A stretch of DNA of 64,000 nucleotides from the NCBI GenBank assembly GCA_014208095.1, contig JACHMT010000005.1, positions 682,001 through 746,000 of the forward strand. Reading direction: 5' to 3'. The position numbers were made by a program, and so were the translations under genes. The stretch comes from Actinospineispora eucalypti. Its GTDB lineage: Bacteria; Actinomycetota; Actinomycetes; Mycobacteriales; Pseudonocardiaceae. This document shows, in pieces, positions 26,517-34,634 of this stretch. Below the pieces are notes generated by a model. That model ran no database searches, was not told where the DNA came from, and saw nothing but the letters and a program-made list of their open reading frames with translations. Position 1 is the stretch's first letter. Every line of letters begins with the position of its first letter.

Positions 26517-26945
26517 CTAGGGCAGCGGGGCGGTCAGCTCGAGGTGCACGCCGTCCGGGTCGCTGAACGACAGGATGGCGATGCCGAACGCGGCCAGTTC
26601 GATGATCTCGCCGTGTTCGACCCCGGCCGCGCCGAGCCGCTTCTGGGCGTCCCGCAGGTCGTCCACCGACGGCACGGTGAAGCTCAGGTGGTCCAGCCCG
26701 ACCCGTTCGGAGTCGAACCGGTCGCCGGGGGCGGCCACCGGCCGCAGGCCGAACAGCATGCCGTTGGTCTGGAACACCACGCCGCCGTAGAGCTGTGCCG
26801 GGTCGCTCCGGACGGCCGGGTCGGCGGGATCGCCGGGGGACTCGGCGGCGATCTCGAAGCCCAGTACATCCCGGTAGAAGGCGCGTGACCGGGTCAGGTC
26901 GGTCACCGTCAGCCGCACGTGGTGCAGTCCCGTTGTCGCGATCAT
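26517..26945 (-). CDS. VOC family (glyoxalase/bleomycin-resistance-like) protein
   Basis: Small metalloprotein of the vicinal oxygen chelate fold; substrate unknown. 142 residues from ATG at 26945 (MIATTGLHHVRLTVTDL). The halves are clear: HVRLTVTDLTRSRAFYRDVLGFE at the start, and LDHLSFTVPSVDDL followed by SFSDPDGVHLELTAPLP at the end; these give candidate metal ligands His (HHVRL), His (LDHLSF) and Glu (HLELT). It diverges from a GlxA-type regulator 71 bp away, which could control it. Confidence 0.85.
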   Translation of the reverse strand: MIATTGLHHVRLTVTDLTRSRAFYRDVLGFEIAAESPGDPADPAVRSDPAQLYGGVVFQTNGMLFGLRPVAAPGDRFDSERVGLDHLSFTVPSVDDLRDAQKRLGAAGVEHGEIIELAAFGIAILSFSDPDGVHLELTAPLP

Positions 26946-27003
26946 GCGGATGACCGTACGGAGGAAAGCGGCGCGCTCCCAGCGTCGCATCCGACACGTT
27001 TGG

Positions 27004-27016
27004 TACTGTTCCCGAC
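27004..27016 (+). promoter_or_regulatory. Candidate leaderless promoter of the GlxA-type regulator
   Basis: TACTGT at 27004-27009 followed by 7 nt and ATG at 27017 matches the leaderless actinobacterial layout. No ribosome site precedes this ATG. Confidence 0.5.
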
Positions 27017-27991
27017 ATGGACGTCGGCGTGTTCGTGGTGGACGGGGTGGCTGACTTCGGGCTGGCCGCCGTCCGCGAGGTGCTGAACACGGCGAACTCG
27101 CTGCGCGCCGAGCTGGAGTGCCCGCCGCGCCCCTGGCACGTACGAACCGTGGCCATCGGGGACAGCGCGCTCACCGGGTCGGGCTGCATCGTGCCGGCCA
27201 CCCCGGTGACCGAGCTCGAGGGTCATTTCGACCTGCTGCTGGTGCCGGCGGTGAACGTGGTGGCGGCGGACGCGCTGGTCGAGCTGGTCAGCTCGCCCAA
27301 GCACCGGGCGGCGCTCGAGCTGATCGCCGCCGAGGCGGGCAACGGCATGTACCTCGCCGCCGCGTGCACGGCGACCTTCTTCCTGGCCGAGTCGGGCGTG
27401 CTGGACGGCGGCACGGCGACCACCAGCTGGTGGCTGGGTCCGGCGTTCCGGCGCCGGTATCCGGGGGTCGAGCTGCGGATCGACCAGACGCTGTGCCGCA
27501 GCGGCCGGGTCACCACCGCCGGCGCCGTGCTGTCCCACCTGGACCTGGCGCTGTCCCTGGTCAATGCGCGCAGCCCGGCGCTGGCCGACCTGGTGGCCCG
27601 CTACATGCTGATCGGCAACCGCGTCTCGCAGCTGAACTTTCTGCTGCCCGAGGTGATCGCCCGGGGAGACCCGCTGGTGGTGGCCTTCGACCGGTGGGTA
27701 CGCGACCACCTGGCCGACTCGTTCCGGATCTCGGCGGCGGCCCGCGACCTCGGCGTCACCGAGCGAACGCTGCAGCGGGCCACCGCCGCCGAGCTGGGCA
27801 TGGCGCCGAGGGACTTCGTGAACGCGATCCGGCTGGAGCAGGCCGCCGGGTTGCTGCGCGACACCACGCTGACCGTGGACGCGGTGGCCGCCCGGGTGGG
27901 CTATCTGAACGGGGCAACTCTGCGCGGGTTGGTCCGCCGCCAGGGGATGGCGATCGCGGACCTCCGGTCCGCCCGGCCGGCCTGGCGCTGA
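27017..27991 (+). CDS. GlxA family AraC-type transcriptional regulator (DJ-1/PfpI domain plus AraC helix-turn-helix)
   Basis: 324 residues. The N-terminal DJ-1/PfpI-like domain (about 1-175) includes FDLLLVPAVNV and GMYLAAACTATFFLAESGVLDG, where the Cys occupies the usual nucleophile-elbow place. The C-terminal AraC helix-turn-helix pair (about 215-315) has ISAAARDLGVTERTLQRATAAELGMAPRDFV. Such proteins often sense small metabolites and act on adjacent genes. The divergent VOC gene and the downstream MFS transporter are the nearest possible targets. Target and ligand cannot be read from the sequence. Confidence 0.88.
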   Translation: MDVGVFVVDGVADFGLAAVREVLNTANSLRAELECPPRPWHVRTVAIGDSALTGSGCIVPATPVTELEGHFDLLLVPAVNVVAADALVELVSSPKHRAALELIAAEAGNGMYLAAACTATFFLAESGVLDGGTATTSWWLGPAFRRRYPGVELRIDQTLCRSGRVTTAGAVLSHLDLALSLVNARSPALADLVARYMLIGNRVSQLNFLLPEVIARGDPLVVAFDRWVRDHLADSFRISAAARDLGVTERTLQRATAAELGMAPRDFVNAIRLEQAAGLLRDTTLTVDAVAARVGYLNGATLRGLVRRQGMAIADLRSARPAWR

Positions 27992-28105
27992 CCGTCCGCA
28001 TCGTCCGTTGCGCCGTGGGGCCAGCACGTTCGTCATCGGGAGCTGTTTCGCGCCACCGCGGCGCCGCCACCATGGGGGTGGGTTGGCGACGGCGAGGGAG
28101 CCGGT

Positions 28106-29431
28106 ATGCGGGCAACGGGGACGTCGAGTGGATCCGCCATCGACGAGGCGGGGTTCTCCCGCTTCCACCTGAAGGTGACCGCGTACAGCGCGGGCGGGAT
28201 GTTCTGCGACGGCTACATGCTGGGCATCGTGGCGCCGGCGCTGGCCGCGTACGGGCGCCAGCACGAGGTGAGTGCGCTGTGGTCGGGCCTGATCGGGGCG
28301 TCCGCGCTGATCGGGCTGTTCCTGGGCAGCATCGCGTTCGGCTGGCTCACCGACCGGGTCGGCCGGCAGACCATGTACCTGGCCGACCTGCTGATCTTCG
28401 TGGTCGGCTCGCTGGCCCAGGCACTGGTCACCGACGTGGCCTGGCTGTTCGCCCTGCGGCTGCTGCTCGGCGTGGCGATCGGTGCCGACTATGCGATCTC
28501 CCCGACGCTGCTCGCCGAGTTCGCCCCGCGCCGGCACCGGGGCTGGATGATGTCCAGCCTGAACGTGGTGTGGACGGTGGGCTACGTCGCCTCCTTCGGC
28601 GTGGGTTACCTGCTCAGCGGGTTGGGGTCGGACGCGTGGCGGTGGATGCTGGCCAGCAGTGCGCTGCCCGCGCTGGTGGTTGCGCTGCTCCGGCTGGGCA
28701 CCCCGGAGTCGCCGCGCTGGCTGGTCCGCCAGGGCCGGGCGGAGGAGGCGCTGCGGGTGCTGCGCACCCACGTGGACCCGCATGCCACCCCGGCCGACCT
28801 GGTGGCCGACGCGGAGGAGCGCGCGGACTACCGGTCGCTGTTCCGCGCGGGGCTGCGCCGGCGGGTGATCTTCGGCGGGCTGTTCTGGTTCTGCCAGGTG
28901 GTGCCGTACTTCGCCCTCTTCACGTTCCTGCCCGATGTGCTGGCGGCGCTGCGGATCGAGGGCGACCTGGCCCAGTCGGTGCTGGTCAACGTGTTCCTGC
29001 TGGCCGGTGCGGTGGTGGGGATGGTGCTGGTGAACCGGGTGAACCGGCGGCCGTTCGTGCTGTGGTCGTTCGGGCTGCTGGCCGCCGTGACCGCCGTGCT
29101 CGGGCTGTGGACCGGTGCGCCGCCGCTGGCGGTGGTCGCGCTGTTCGGTTCCTTCGCGTTCGTCGTCTCGGCGGCGCAGTCGCTGGCGCTGGTGTACCCG
29201 AGCGAGCTGTTCCCCACCGGGGTGCGGGCCTCCGGGGTCGGCGTGGTGACCGCGTTCAGCCGGATCGGCGCGGCGATCGGCACCTTCCTGTTGCCCCTGG
29301 CGGTGGCCGGTCTCGGGGTACATTCGACCACGTTGATCGCCGCCGGGGTACTGCTGCTCGGGCTGCTCGCCTCGGCGGCGTGGGCACCGGAGACCAGGAT
29401 GCTGACCCTGGGGGATGCCGGCCGGGGGTGA
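28106..29431 (+). CDS. MFS transporter (sugar-porter-like)
   Basis: Membrane transporter with about twelve predicted helices in 441 residues. Motif A between helices 2 and 3 reads GWLTDRVGRQT. RLLLGVAIGADYAISPTLLAEFAPRRHRG and SPRWLVRQGR resemble the sugar-porter/aromatic-acid branches, and YPSELFPTGVRASGVG is a late-repeat signature. ATG at 28106 has GAGGGA upstream. Its stop lies next to the GTG of a PucR-type regulator, so the two are likely co-transcribed. The substrate is unknown. Confidence 0.88.
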   Translation: MRATGTSSGSAIDEAGFSRFHLKVTAYSAGGMFCDGYMLGIVAPALAAYGRQHEVSALWSGLIGASALIGLFLGSIAFGWLTDRVGRQTMYLADLLIFVVGSLAQALVTDVAWLFALRLLLGVAIGADYAISPTLLAEFAPRRHRGWMMSSLNVVWTVGYVASFGVGYLLSGLGSDAWRWMLASSALPALVVALLRLGTPESPRWLVRQGRAEEALRVLRTHVDPHATPADLVADAEERADYRSLFRAGLRRRVIFGGLFWFCQVVPYFALFTFLPDVLAALRIEGDLAQSVLVNVFLLAGAVVGMVLVNRVNRRPFVLWSFGLLAAVTAVLGLWTGAPPLAVVALFGSFAFVVSAAQSLALVYPSELFPTGVRASGVGVVTAFSRIGAAIGTFLLPLAVAGLGVHSTTLIAAGVLLLGLLASAAWAPETRMLTLGDAGRG

Positions 29432-29432
29432 C

Positions 29433-30659
29433 GTGCACGGCGAGGAAGTGCAACCGATCGTGGACGCCCTGGCCGCCCGGCTGGGGCGCTCGGTCGCGGT
29501 GGACGACCCGGCGATCCGGCTGATCGCGGCCAGCCGGCACTTCGGTGACGAGGACGCCGTCCGGGTCCGCTCGGTGCTGGACCGGCGGGTGCCGGCCACC
29601 ATCGTGCGCTGGATCAACCGCCAGGGCGTGGCCGGTTGGACCGTGCCGGGCCGGCTGCCGGAGAACCCCGAGCTGGGCATGCGGCCCCGGATCTGCGCCC
29701 CGGTCCGCTGCAACGGCATGCACCTGGGCTATCTGTGGCTGCTCGACCCGGACGGCGGGACCAGCGAGGAGGAGCTGCGCGCGGCCGGCGAGGCGGCCGA
29801 CGCGGTGGGGATCGCGCTGTACCGGCGGATGTTGCTGGACGAGCGGGAGCGCTCCCACGAGGAGTCAGCCCTGCGGCTGCTGCTCTCCCCGGAGCCGGAG
29901 GACCGCCGGAGCGCCGCCGACGAGATCCGGGACACCCGGCTGCTCGCGGACACCCGCCACGCCGCGCTGCTGGTGGTCGAGCTGGACGGCGATCCCTCGG
30001 ACGTACCGGAGGAAGTACCGGAGGACGTGCCGGAGGCCGTGTCGGCGGCGCTGGAGGCGGCGGTCGCCGAGCTGCGCCGGTCCCGCCCGCCCCGGTCGAC
30101 CCTGGTTCTGGCCCGGCGGCACCGTGCGGTGGTGGCGCTGTTCGGCGGCCGGCCGATCGGGGAGGCGGAGTTGCTTTCGCCCGCTCGGCGGCTCCGGGAA
30201 CGGTTCGGTGAGCTGACCGGCGGGCGGGACTGCGTGATCGGGGTGAGCGCCAGCCACCAGGGTGGGGACGCGGTCCTCGCCGGCCACCGGGAGGCCGGCG
30301 TGGCGGTGCGCGCGGCCCGCCACCTGCCCATGTTCGGTCGGGTGGCGAGCTGGTCGTCGCTGGGGCCGTTCGCGCTGCTGCTGCGGCTCGATGCCGAGGA
30401 GCTGGCCCGGGAGCTGCCGCTGCCCGGGGTGCGCGAGCTGCTCACCGACCACTCCGCGCTGGCCGCCACGGTGGAGGAGTTCCTGGACCGGGCGGGCGAC
30501 GTGGCCGCCACCTCGGCCGCGCTGCACATCCACCGCACCACGCTCTACCACCGTTTGCGCCGGGTGGAGGCGATCACCGGCCTGCGGCTGGACAGCGGCC
30601 TGGACCGGCTGACCCTGCACCTGGCGCTGAAGCTGGCCGGGTTCACCGGGATGGCGTGA
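29433..30659 (+). CDS. PucR family transcriptional regulator
   Basis: Regulator with a GGDEF-like central part and the PucR C-terminal helix-turn-helix. I take GTG at 29433, 1 bp after the MFS stop; an ATG at 29415 would overlap that gene. The C-terminal motif DVAATSAALHIHRTTLYHRLRRVEAITG (in two parts: the helix-turn-helix and its recognition helix) is diagnostic. Families of this type often control catabolism of purines, amino acids or amines. It is followed tail to tail, with no spacing, by an FAD-dependent amine-oxidase-like gene. Confidence 0.85.
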   Translation: MHGEEVQPIVDALAARLGRSVAVDDPAIRLIAASRHFGDEDAVRVRSVLDRRVPATIVRWINRQGVAGWTVPGRLPENPELGMRPRICAPVRCNGMHLGYLWLLDPDGGTSEEELRAAGEAADAVGIALYRRMLLDERERSHEESALRLLLSPEPEDRRSAADEIRDTRLLADTRHAALLVVELDGDPSDVPEEVPEDVPEAVSAALEAAVAELRRSRPPRSTLVLARRHRAVVALFGGRPIGEAELLSPARRLRERFGELTGGRDCVIGVSASHQGGDAVLAGHREAGVAVRAARHLPMFGRVASWSSLGPFALLLRLDAEELARELPLPGVRELLTDHSALAATVEEFLDRAGDVAATSAALHIHRTTLYHRLRRVEAITGLRLDSGLDRLTLHLALKLAGFTGMA

Positions 30660-31931
30660 TCAGCCCATCACGGTGCCCGAGCTGCCCTGGTTCACCGCGC
30701 GCTTGCGCGAGTACGCGGACAGGTCGATCTCCAGTCCGGTGTGCGGGCCGACGAACCGGGCCGCCTTCTCGTCGTGTGCCGGAGTGTCGATGATCGCGGC
30801 CAGGAACTGGCCGACCACCGGGGCGTTCTTGAACTGGTTGCCGCTGGTCCCGACGGCCACGTAGAAGCCGGGCAGGTCGGTGCGGTCGTAGACCGGGGTC
30901 CAGTCGTCGGCCACGTCGTAGACGCCGACCACGCCGCGCGGCCGGTTCGGCACGCCCAGGTCGGGGAACCGCCGGGCCGCCCGGGTCACCTGCGCCTCGA
31001 ACAGCTCGGCGGTGGGGTGGGGGTGGGCCTGGCCGGGGTCGTCCAGCCACTGCATCGGGTCGCACTCCGGCTCGGTGCCGCCGACCAGTAGACCGCCGTC
31101 CGTGTCGGGCCGCAGGTAGGTGCCGAGGTCCAGGTCGGCGAGGCACGGCCCGAGCCCGCCGGGTGGTGCGGGCACGTGGTGCACCTCCTGGCGCATCGGC
31201 CGCAGCCCGATGGTGAACTCGGCGCCCACCCCGGCCAGCGCGTTGACCCGCCCCGACCACGGCCCGGCCGCGTTCACCACGACCGGCGCGGCCAGCCGGG
31301 TGCCGTCGGCCAGGCGTACCCCTTCGGCTCGTTCGGGTGTCCGGTCCACCCCGGTCACCGCCGTGCCGAGCAGGAACCGGGCGCCGTGGCGTCCGGCGGC
31401 GTCGGCCAGGTTGCGCGCGGCCAGCGCCGGGTCGGTCACGTACCCCGCGTCCGGCGTGTACACCGCGCCGAGCCGGCCCGCCGGCTCGGCCCAGAACCGG
31501 GCGTCGGTCAGCCGGGCCGGTGGCCAGAACCGCCCGGGGTCGAGGCCGGGTACCCGCTCGGCCAGCGTGTCCGCGTCCCACTCCTGGTACGGCACGCCCG
31601 CGCGGTCGAACAGCGGGCGGAACAGCTCGCGGGGCGCCCGCGAGACGTCCAGCATCACCATCCCGGTGCGCTCGAACCGGGCCAGCGGCTCGTGGGCGGG
31701 CGCGCCCAGGTAGTCCGCCCAGGACCGCCAGTGGTGCACCGCCTCCCAGGACGAGGCCACGCCGGCCCAGGTGGAGAAGTTGAACCGGATCACCGCACTG
31801 GACGCGCTGGTGGAGCCGTGCCCCACGCCGCCCCGGTCGACCACGGTCACCCGGCGTCCGGTGCGGGCCAGCTCCAGCGCGATCGCCGCGCCCATGACCC
31901 CCGCGCCGATGACCACCGCGTCCGCGTTCAT
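30660..31931 (-). CDS. FAD-dependent oxidoreductase (DAO family)
   Basis: 423 residues from ATG at 31931. The N-terminal dinucleotide-binding motif is VVIGAGVMGAAIALELARTG, followed by DRGGVGHGSTSASS. The C-terminal part has VGVYDVADDWTPVYDRTDLPGFYVAVGTSGNQFKNAPVVG, typical of the sarcosine oxidase/dimethylglycine dehydrogenase group of D-amino-acid-oxidase-like flavoproteins. It probably oxidises a secondary amine or amino acid. With the adjacent PucR regulator and MFS transporter it could form a small uptake and catabolic unit. The substrate is not determined. Confidence 0.87.
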   Translation of the reverse strand: MNADAVVIGAGVMGAAIALELARTGRRVTVVDRGGVGHGSTSASSAVIRFNFSTWAGVASSWEAVHHWRSWADYLGAPAHEPLARFERTGMVMLDVSRAPRELFRPLFDRAGVPYQEWDADTLAERVPGLDPGRFWPPARLTDARFWAEPAGRLGAVYTPDAGYVTDPALAARNLADAAGRHGARFLLGTAVTGVDRTPERAEGVRLADGTRLAAPVVVNAAGPWSGRVNALAGVGAEFTIGLRPMRQEVHHVPAPPGGLGPCLADLDLGTYLRPDTDGGLLVGGTEPECDPMQWLDDPGQAHPHPTAELFEAQVTRAARRFPDLGVPNRPRGVVGVYDVADDWTPVYDRTDLPGFYVAVGTSGNQFKNAPVVGQFLAAIIDTPAHDEKAARFVGPHTGLEIDLSAYSRKRAVNQGSSGTVMG

Positions 31932-32000
31932 GCCACCCAGCATCGCCCACCGGGCCGGGGCCGGCATCCGACATCCGATGCCCACCCCGGCCGATCAGCG

Positions 32001-32657
32001 CTACGCCGGTTTCGGCCGGCATGACGGCCGCGGACTCCCGAGGGTTGCGGTACCTACAGGTTCCCAGTCCCAGAGTCTCTCCGCGCCCCACTGGACGACG
32101 AGCGTCAAGGCATCAACGACGACGTGGTACTCGCCGACAGTCTTACCGAGAGCCGCGATTATCGGGTCGGCCGATTGTGACGCCGTGCTGTACGAGACAG
32201 TCATATGGGGCGTCCATTCGTGAGATCCGTCGATTAGGCCGGGGCGTCCGGTGACGGTGAGAGTGACTTTTTGAGCTGCATTGAGAATAGGTTTTAATGC
32301 ACCTGCTGGATGGACCGCCAACATTACCGCTTCGGGGTGGTACAGGATCTTTCCGAGTTTTACCGGTATAGGCTCGACGTGTGAGAGAATTTGTTGAGCG
32401 CCTTCTAGCATTTGAATCATCTGTTGCCGCGAGACTTCTTCGGTGGACCCCACAGTGAGAGTGGTCATGTGCAACCACTCATGTGGTGTCATGTGGAACC
32501 CTGGAAAACCGGAAAGGATTCGTTGTGCATTAAGTGCGGCTTTCTGTGCCCCTGGATATGTGCGCATGAGTACGTGCCAATAGATGGTGCCTGCACGCGC
32601 CCCTGGTTCGGTGCGATTTAGCCACCTGTCGCGCATATGAGAAGGCAGAGGGCTCAT
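32001..32657 (-). CDS. 2H phosphoesterase (2'-5' RNA ligase superfamily) protein
   Basis: 218 residues with the two catalytic HxT motifs of the 2H superfamily: WLHMTTLTV (His63, Thr65) and WTPHMTVSYS (His151, Thr153). Family members open 2',3'-cyclic phosphates or 2'-5' linkages in RNA or small nucleotides. Start ATG at 32657 overlaps the stop of the upstream XRE-TPR gene by 4 bp, so the two proteins are co-translated. Base composition of about 32250-32650 is clearly lower in G+C than its neighbours, suggesting acquisition by transfer. The substrate is unknown; a role in signalling, tRNA repair or defence is only a possibility. Confidence 0.82.
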   Translation of the reverse strand: MSPLPSHMRDRWLNRTEPGARAGTIYWHVLMRTYPGAQKAALNAQRILSGFPGFHMTPHEWLHMTTLTVGSTEEVSRQQMIQMLEGAQQILSHVEPIPVKLGKILYHPEAVMLAVHPAGALKPILNAAQKVTLTVTGRPGLIDGSHEWTPHMTVSYSTASQSADPIIAALGKTVGEYHVVVDALTLVVQWGAERLWDWEPVGTATLGSPRPSCRPKPA

Positions 32658-33862
32658 GCTGGGTCCTCGGCCAGTGCAGCCAGGTTGAACTCTCGGATCT
32701 CTCGGCGAAGTTCAATTGCTGACCTACCGTCGACCACTTTGGAGTGCCGGAGTTGCCGGTCTAGATTTTCCATATAGGCGGTAACCGTGGCGACCCGACG
32801 TTCCGATGGCAACGAAAAGACAGGGGTTACCTCGCTTACCGCTTCATCCAGTGATCCTCTCAGCACGTGTGCGATGCCTGCGCCGACGCGGATCTGTGCC
32901 CAGTTCGCTGACACCATGGGTTGGCCACCCGCCCAACCTTCGTCAGCAATGGCGGCAGCGTGGAGTGCCGTGTCGGGATCGCCGGTATGGGTGGCAACCG
33001 AGAGCGTGAACACCGCCTGTCGTGCAACGGGGAACGACCACGCGGATCGTCCGCTGTCCGGCGCGGCCGAGCTGGCGGCCTCCTCTGCGCGTCGCAGCGC
33101 TTCCCTGGCCCTTGGGGCGTCGCCCAGGAGTGCTGCCGCGTTGGCCTCCTGGCTCGCCAGCTGAGTTCGTACTGGCGTTGAGGGGCTGCACCGGAAACCT
33201 TGCTGGGCCATGTCCGCTGATTCGACGAAACGATCGGCCCAACGAAGAGTCTTTGCCAGTGCGGTAAATGCCATAGCCGGATTCACCCCGGCTTCCTGGG
33301 CGAGGCCCAACGCCGCAACGCCGAATTTTTCGGCGGTGTCGTTTTGCCTGAGATCGCCAAGGAGGAGGCAGGCGTGGGCCAAGAGGGCTGACTGGATTCG
33401 GAATATTTCGCGACGTTGACCGAGACGCTGCTTCCCCTCGGCTAAGCTTCGCACTCGGCTATGGAGTCGAAGCACTTCGCTCAAAAGCTGAGAAGCGGGA
33501 GCCTGGGTATGCGCCTCGGCGGCGGAGTGAGTGGCCCGATCTAGTTGCCGGATCACTTCGTCGCGCGTACCGGATTCCTTCAGCTCAAGGAAGATCTGGT
33601 CGATTTCATCCAGCGAAGCTCCCGTCGAGTCGCTCCTCATCGGCAACCTGAGAACCAGACCGAGGTCAGTTTCGCTCACACCGTATAAATCGACGTATCG
33701 TTGACGGTAAAGCAGAATGGGCTGGTTGATTCCACGTTCGTGCTTACGCACCATGTCGGCGGAAACACCTATGTGCTCCGCCACTTGTTCCTGGGTGAGT
33801 CCCGCACGTTTGCGAAACGCCGCAAGGCGTGGCTCAAGCTTGGGACGTCGTGGACGCGCCAT
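32654..33862 (-). CDS. XRE family helix-turn-helix regulator with TPR-like C-terminal region
   Basis: 402 residues. The N-terminal XRE helix-turn-helix (about 12-66) contains RKRAGLTQEQVAEHIGVSADMVRKHERG. The rest is helical and resembles the tetratricopeptide regions of actinomycete XRE-TPR regulators, which in characterised Gram-positive relatives bind a peptide. ATG at 33862 has a strong AGGAGGGAG ribosome site. It overlaps the 2H phosphoesterase gene by 4 bp, making a two-gene unit. G+C content is well below the window average. A 267-bp upstream gap (33863-34129) has no gene larger than a 15-codon frame at 34093-34140. Confidence 0.85.
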   Translation of the reverse strand: MARPRRPKLEPRLAAFRKRAGLTQEQVAEHIGVSADMVRKHERGINQPILLYRQRYVDLYGVSETDLGLVLRLPMRSDSTGASLDEIDQIFLELKESGTRDEVIRQLDRATHSAAEAHTQAPASQLLSEVLRLHSRVRSLAEGKQRLGQRREIFRIQSALLAHACLLLGDLRQNDTAEKFGVAALGLAQEAGVNPAMAFTALAKTLRWADRFVESADMAQQGFRCSPSTPVRTQLASQEANAAALLGDAPRAREALRRAEEAASSAAPDSGRSAWSFPVARQAVFTLSVATHTGDPDTALHAAAIADEGWAGGQPMVSANWAQIRVGAGIAHVLRGSLDEAVSEVTPVFSLPSERRVATVTAYMENLDRQLRHSKVVDGRSAIELRREIREFNLAALAEDPA

Positions 33863-34129
33863 CTCCCTCCTCCGGGTGAAGGCTCCCTAGGCAGAAACAC
33901 CTGGTCAAAGCCTACCAACGGTACCTGGCCTGGTTATCGACTTGGGTCAGCTGCACGGATTCCGTGATGGGTTTCGCGATGGGTGAGTTGCTGGGTTTCG
34001 TGCCCTGGTAGGCGGCTTCTCGCGATGCGATTCTGATTCGGCGCACCGGCCGGGGCGCATCACCCCGCGAGGCATCTCGGAAGGAGTCGCAGGTGTGGGC
34101 GCTGACTACCAGCGGTCGGTGGGTGAGGT

Positions 34130-34411
34130 ATGGGGAGTGAGGTGTTCGGGGTGCACGCCATCCGCTCCGAAGAGATTGCCGCGACGGCCTTGCTGTGCTC
34201 GACGTTGCGGAAGGCCGAGCAGTACGCGGAGGATCTCAGCACCGATCCTGGCGTACTCGGCGCGGCCATAACGAAGTACGTGCTCGACCAGCAGGGGCAC
34301 CGGACGGCGGTCGCGTTGTTCGTGAGCGGTAGGCGGCAGGCTGTCCCGTGGATCTCGGACGACCGGGCGGTCCTGGCGAACGGCTGGCCGCCGAATCGGG
34401 CAGTGAAGTGA
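34130..34411 (+). CDS. Small conserved-looking hypothetical protein
   Basis: 93 residues, function not recognised. The sequence is balanced in composition and free of low complexity (IRSEEIAATALLCSTLRK, LSTDPGVLGAAITKYVLD, QGHRTAVALFVSGRRQ), which argues for a real protein of mixed alpha/beta structure. No membrane helix or signal peptide. ATG at 34130 has a weak GGTGAGG site. It diverges from the XRE-TPR/2H pair and could be a partner or target of that regulator. A strong inverted repeat lies downstream. Confidence 0.55.
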   Translation: MGSEVFGVHAIRSEEIAATALLCSTLRKAEQYAEDLSTDPGVLGAAITKYVLDQQGHRTAVALFVSGRRQAVPWISDDRAVLANGWPPNRAVK

Positions 34412-34490
34412 ACGCGGCGCACGATCCCCACCGTCGGTCACACCCCGTAACGTCGATGGGGACACAGTCAAAGTTGGGCCGGGAAGTGTT

Positions 34491-34553
34491 CCTCGACGTC
34501 GACATCAGTCTGGTCAGTCGCATGATCGAACCAGATTGACGTCGACGTCGAGG
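34491..34553. terminator. Hairpin between the convergent 93-residue gene and the reductase gene
   Basis: Arms of 24 nt (34491-34514 and 34530-34553) pair with two mismatches around a 15-nt loop; the outer part is CCTCGACGTCGAC. It lies between two convergent genes and probably serves as a two-way terminator, without a T-run. Confidence 0.65.
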
Positions 34554-34634
34554 CAGGCCGGCCAGGTCGCGCCGTCCACGCCGTCGGTCAACCCAAACCA
34601 GCGGCAACCACGCAAATCGGCGGCGTAACACGTC

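Noticed and set aside
34060..34431. Minus-strand frame of about 123 codons over the 93-residue gene
   Set aside because: Ser/Thr/Pro/Arg-rich translation and no ribosome site; the plus-strand frame looks more protein-like.
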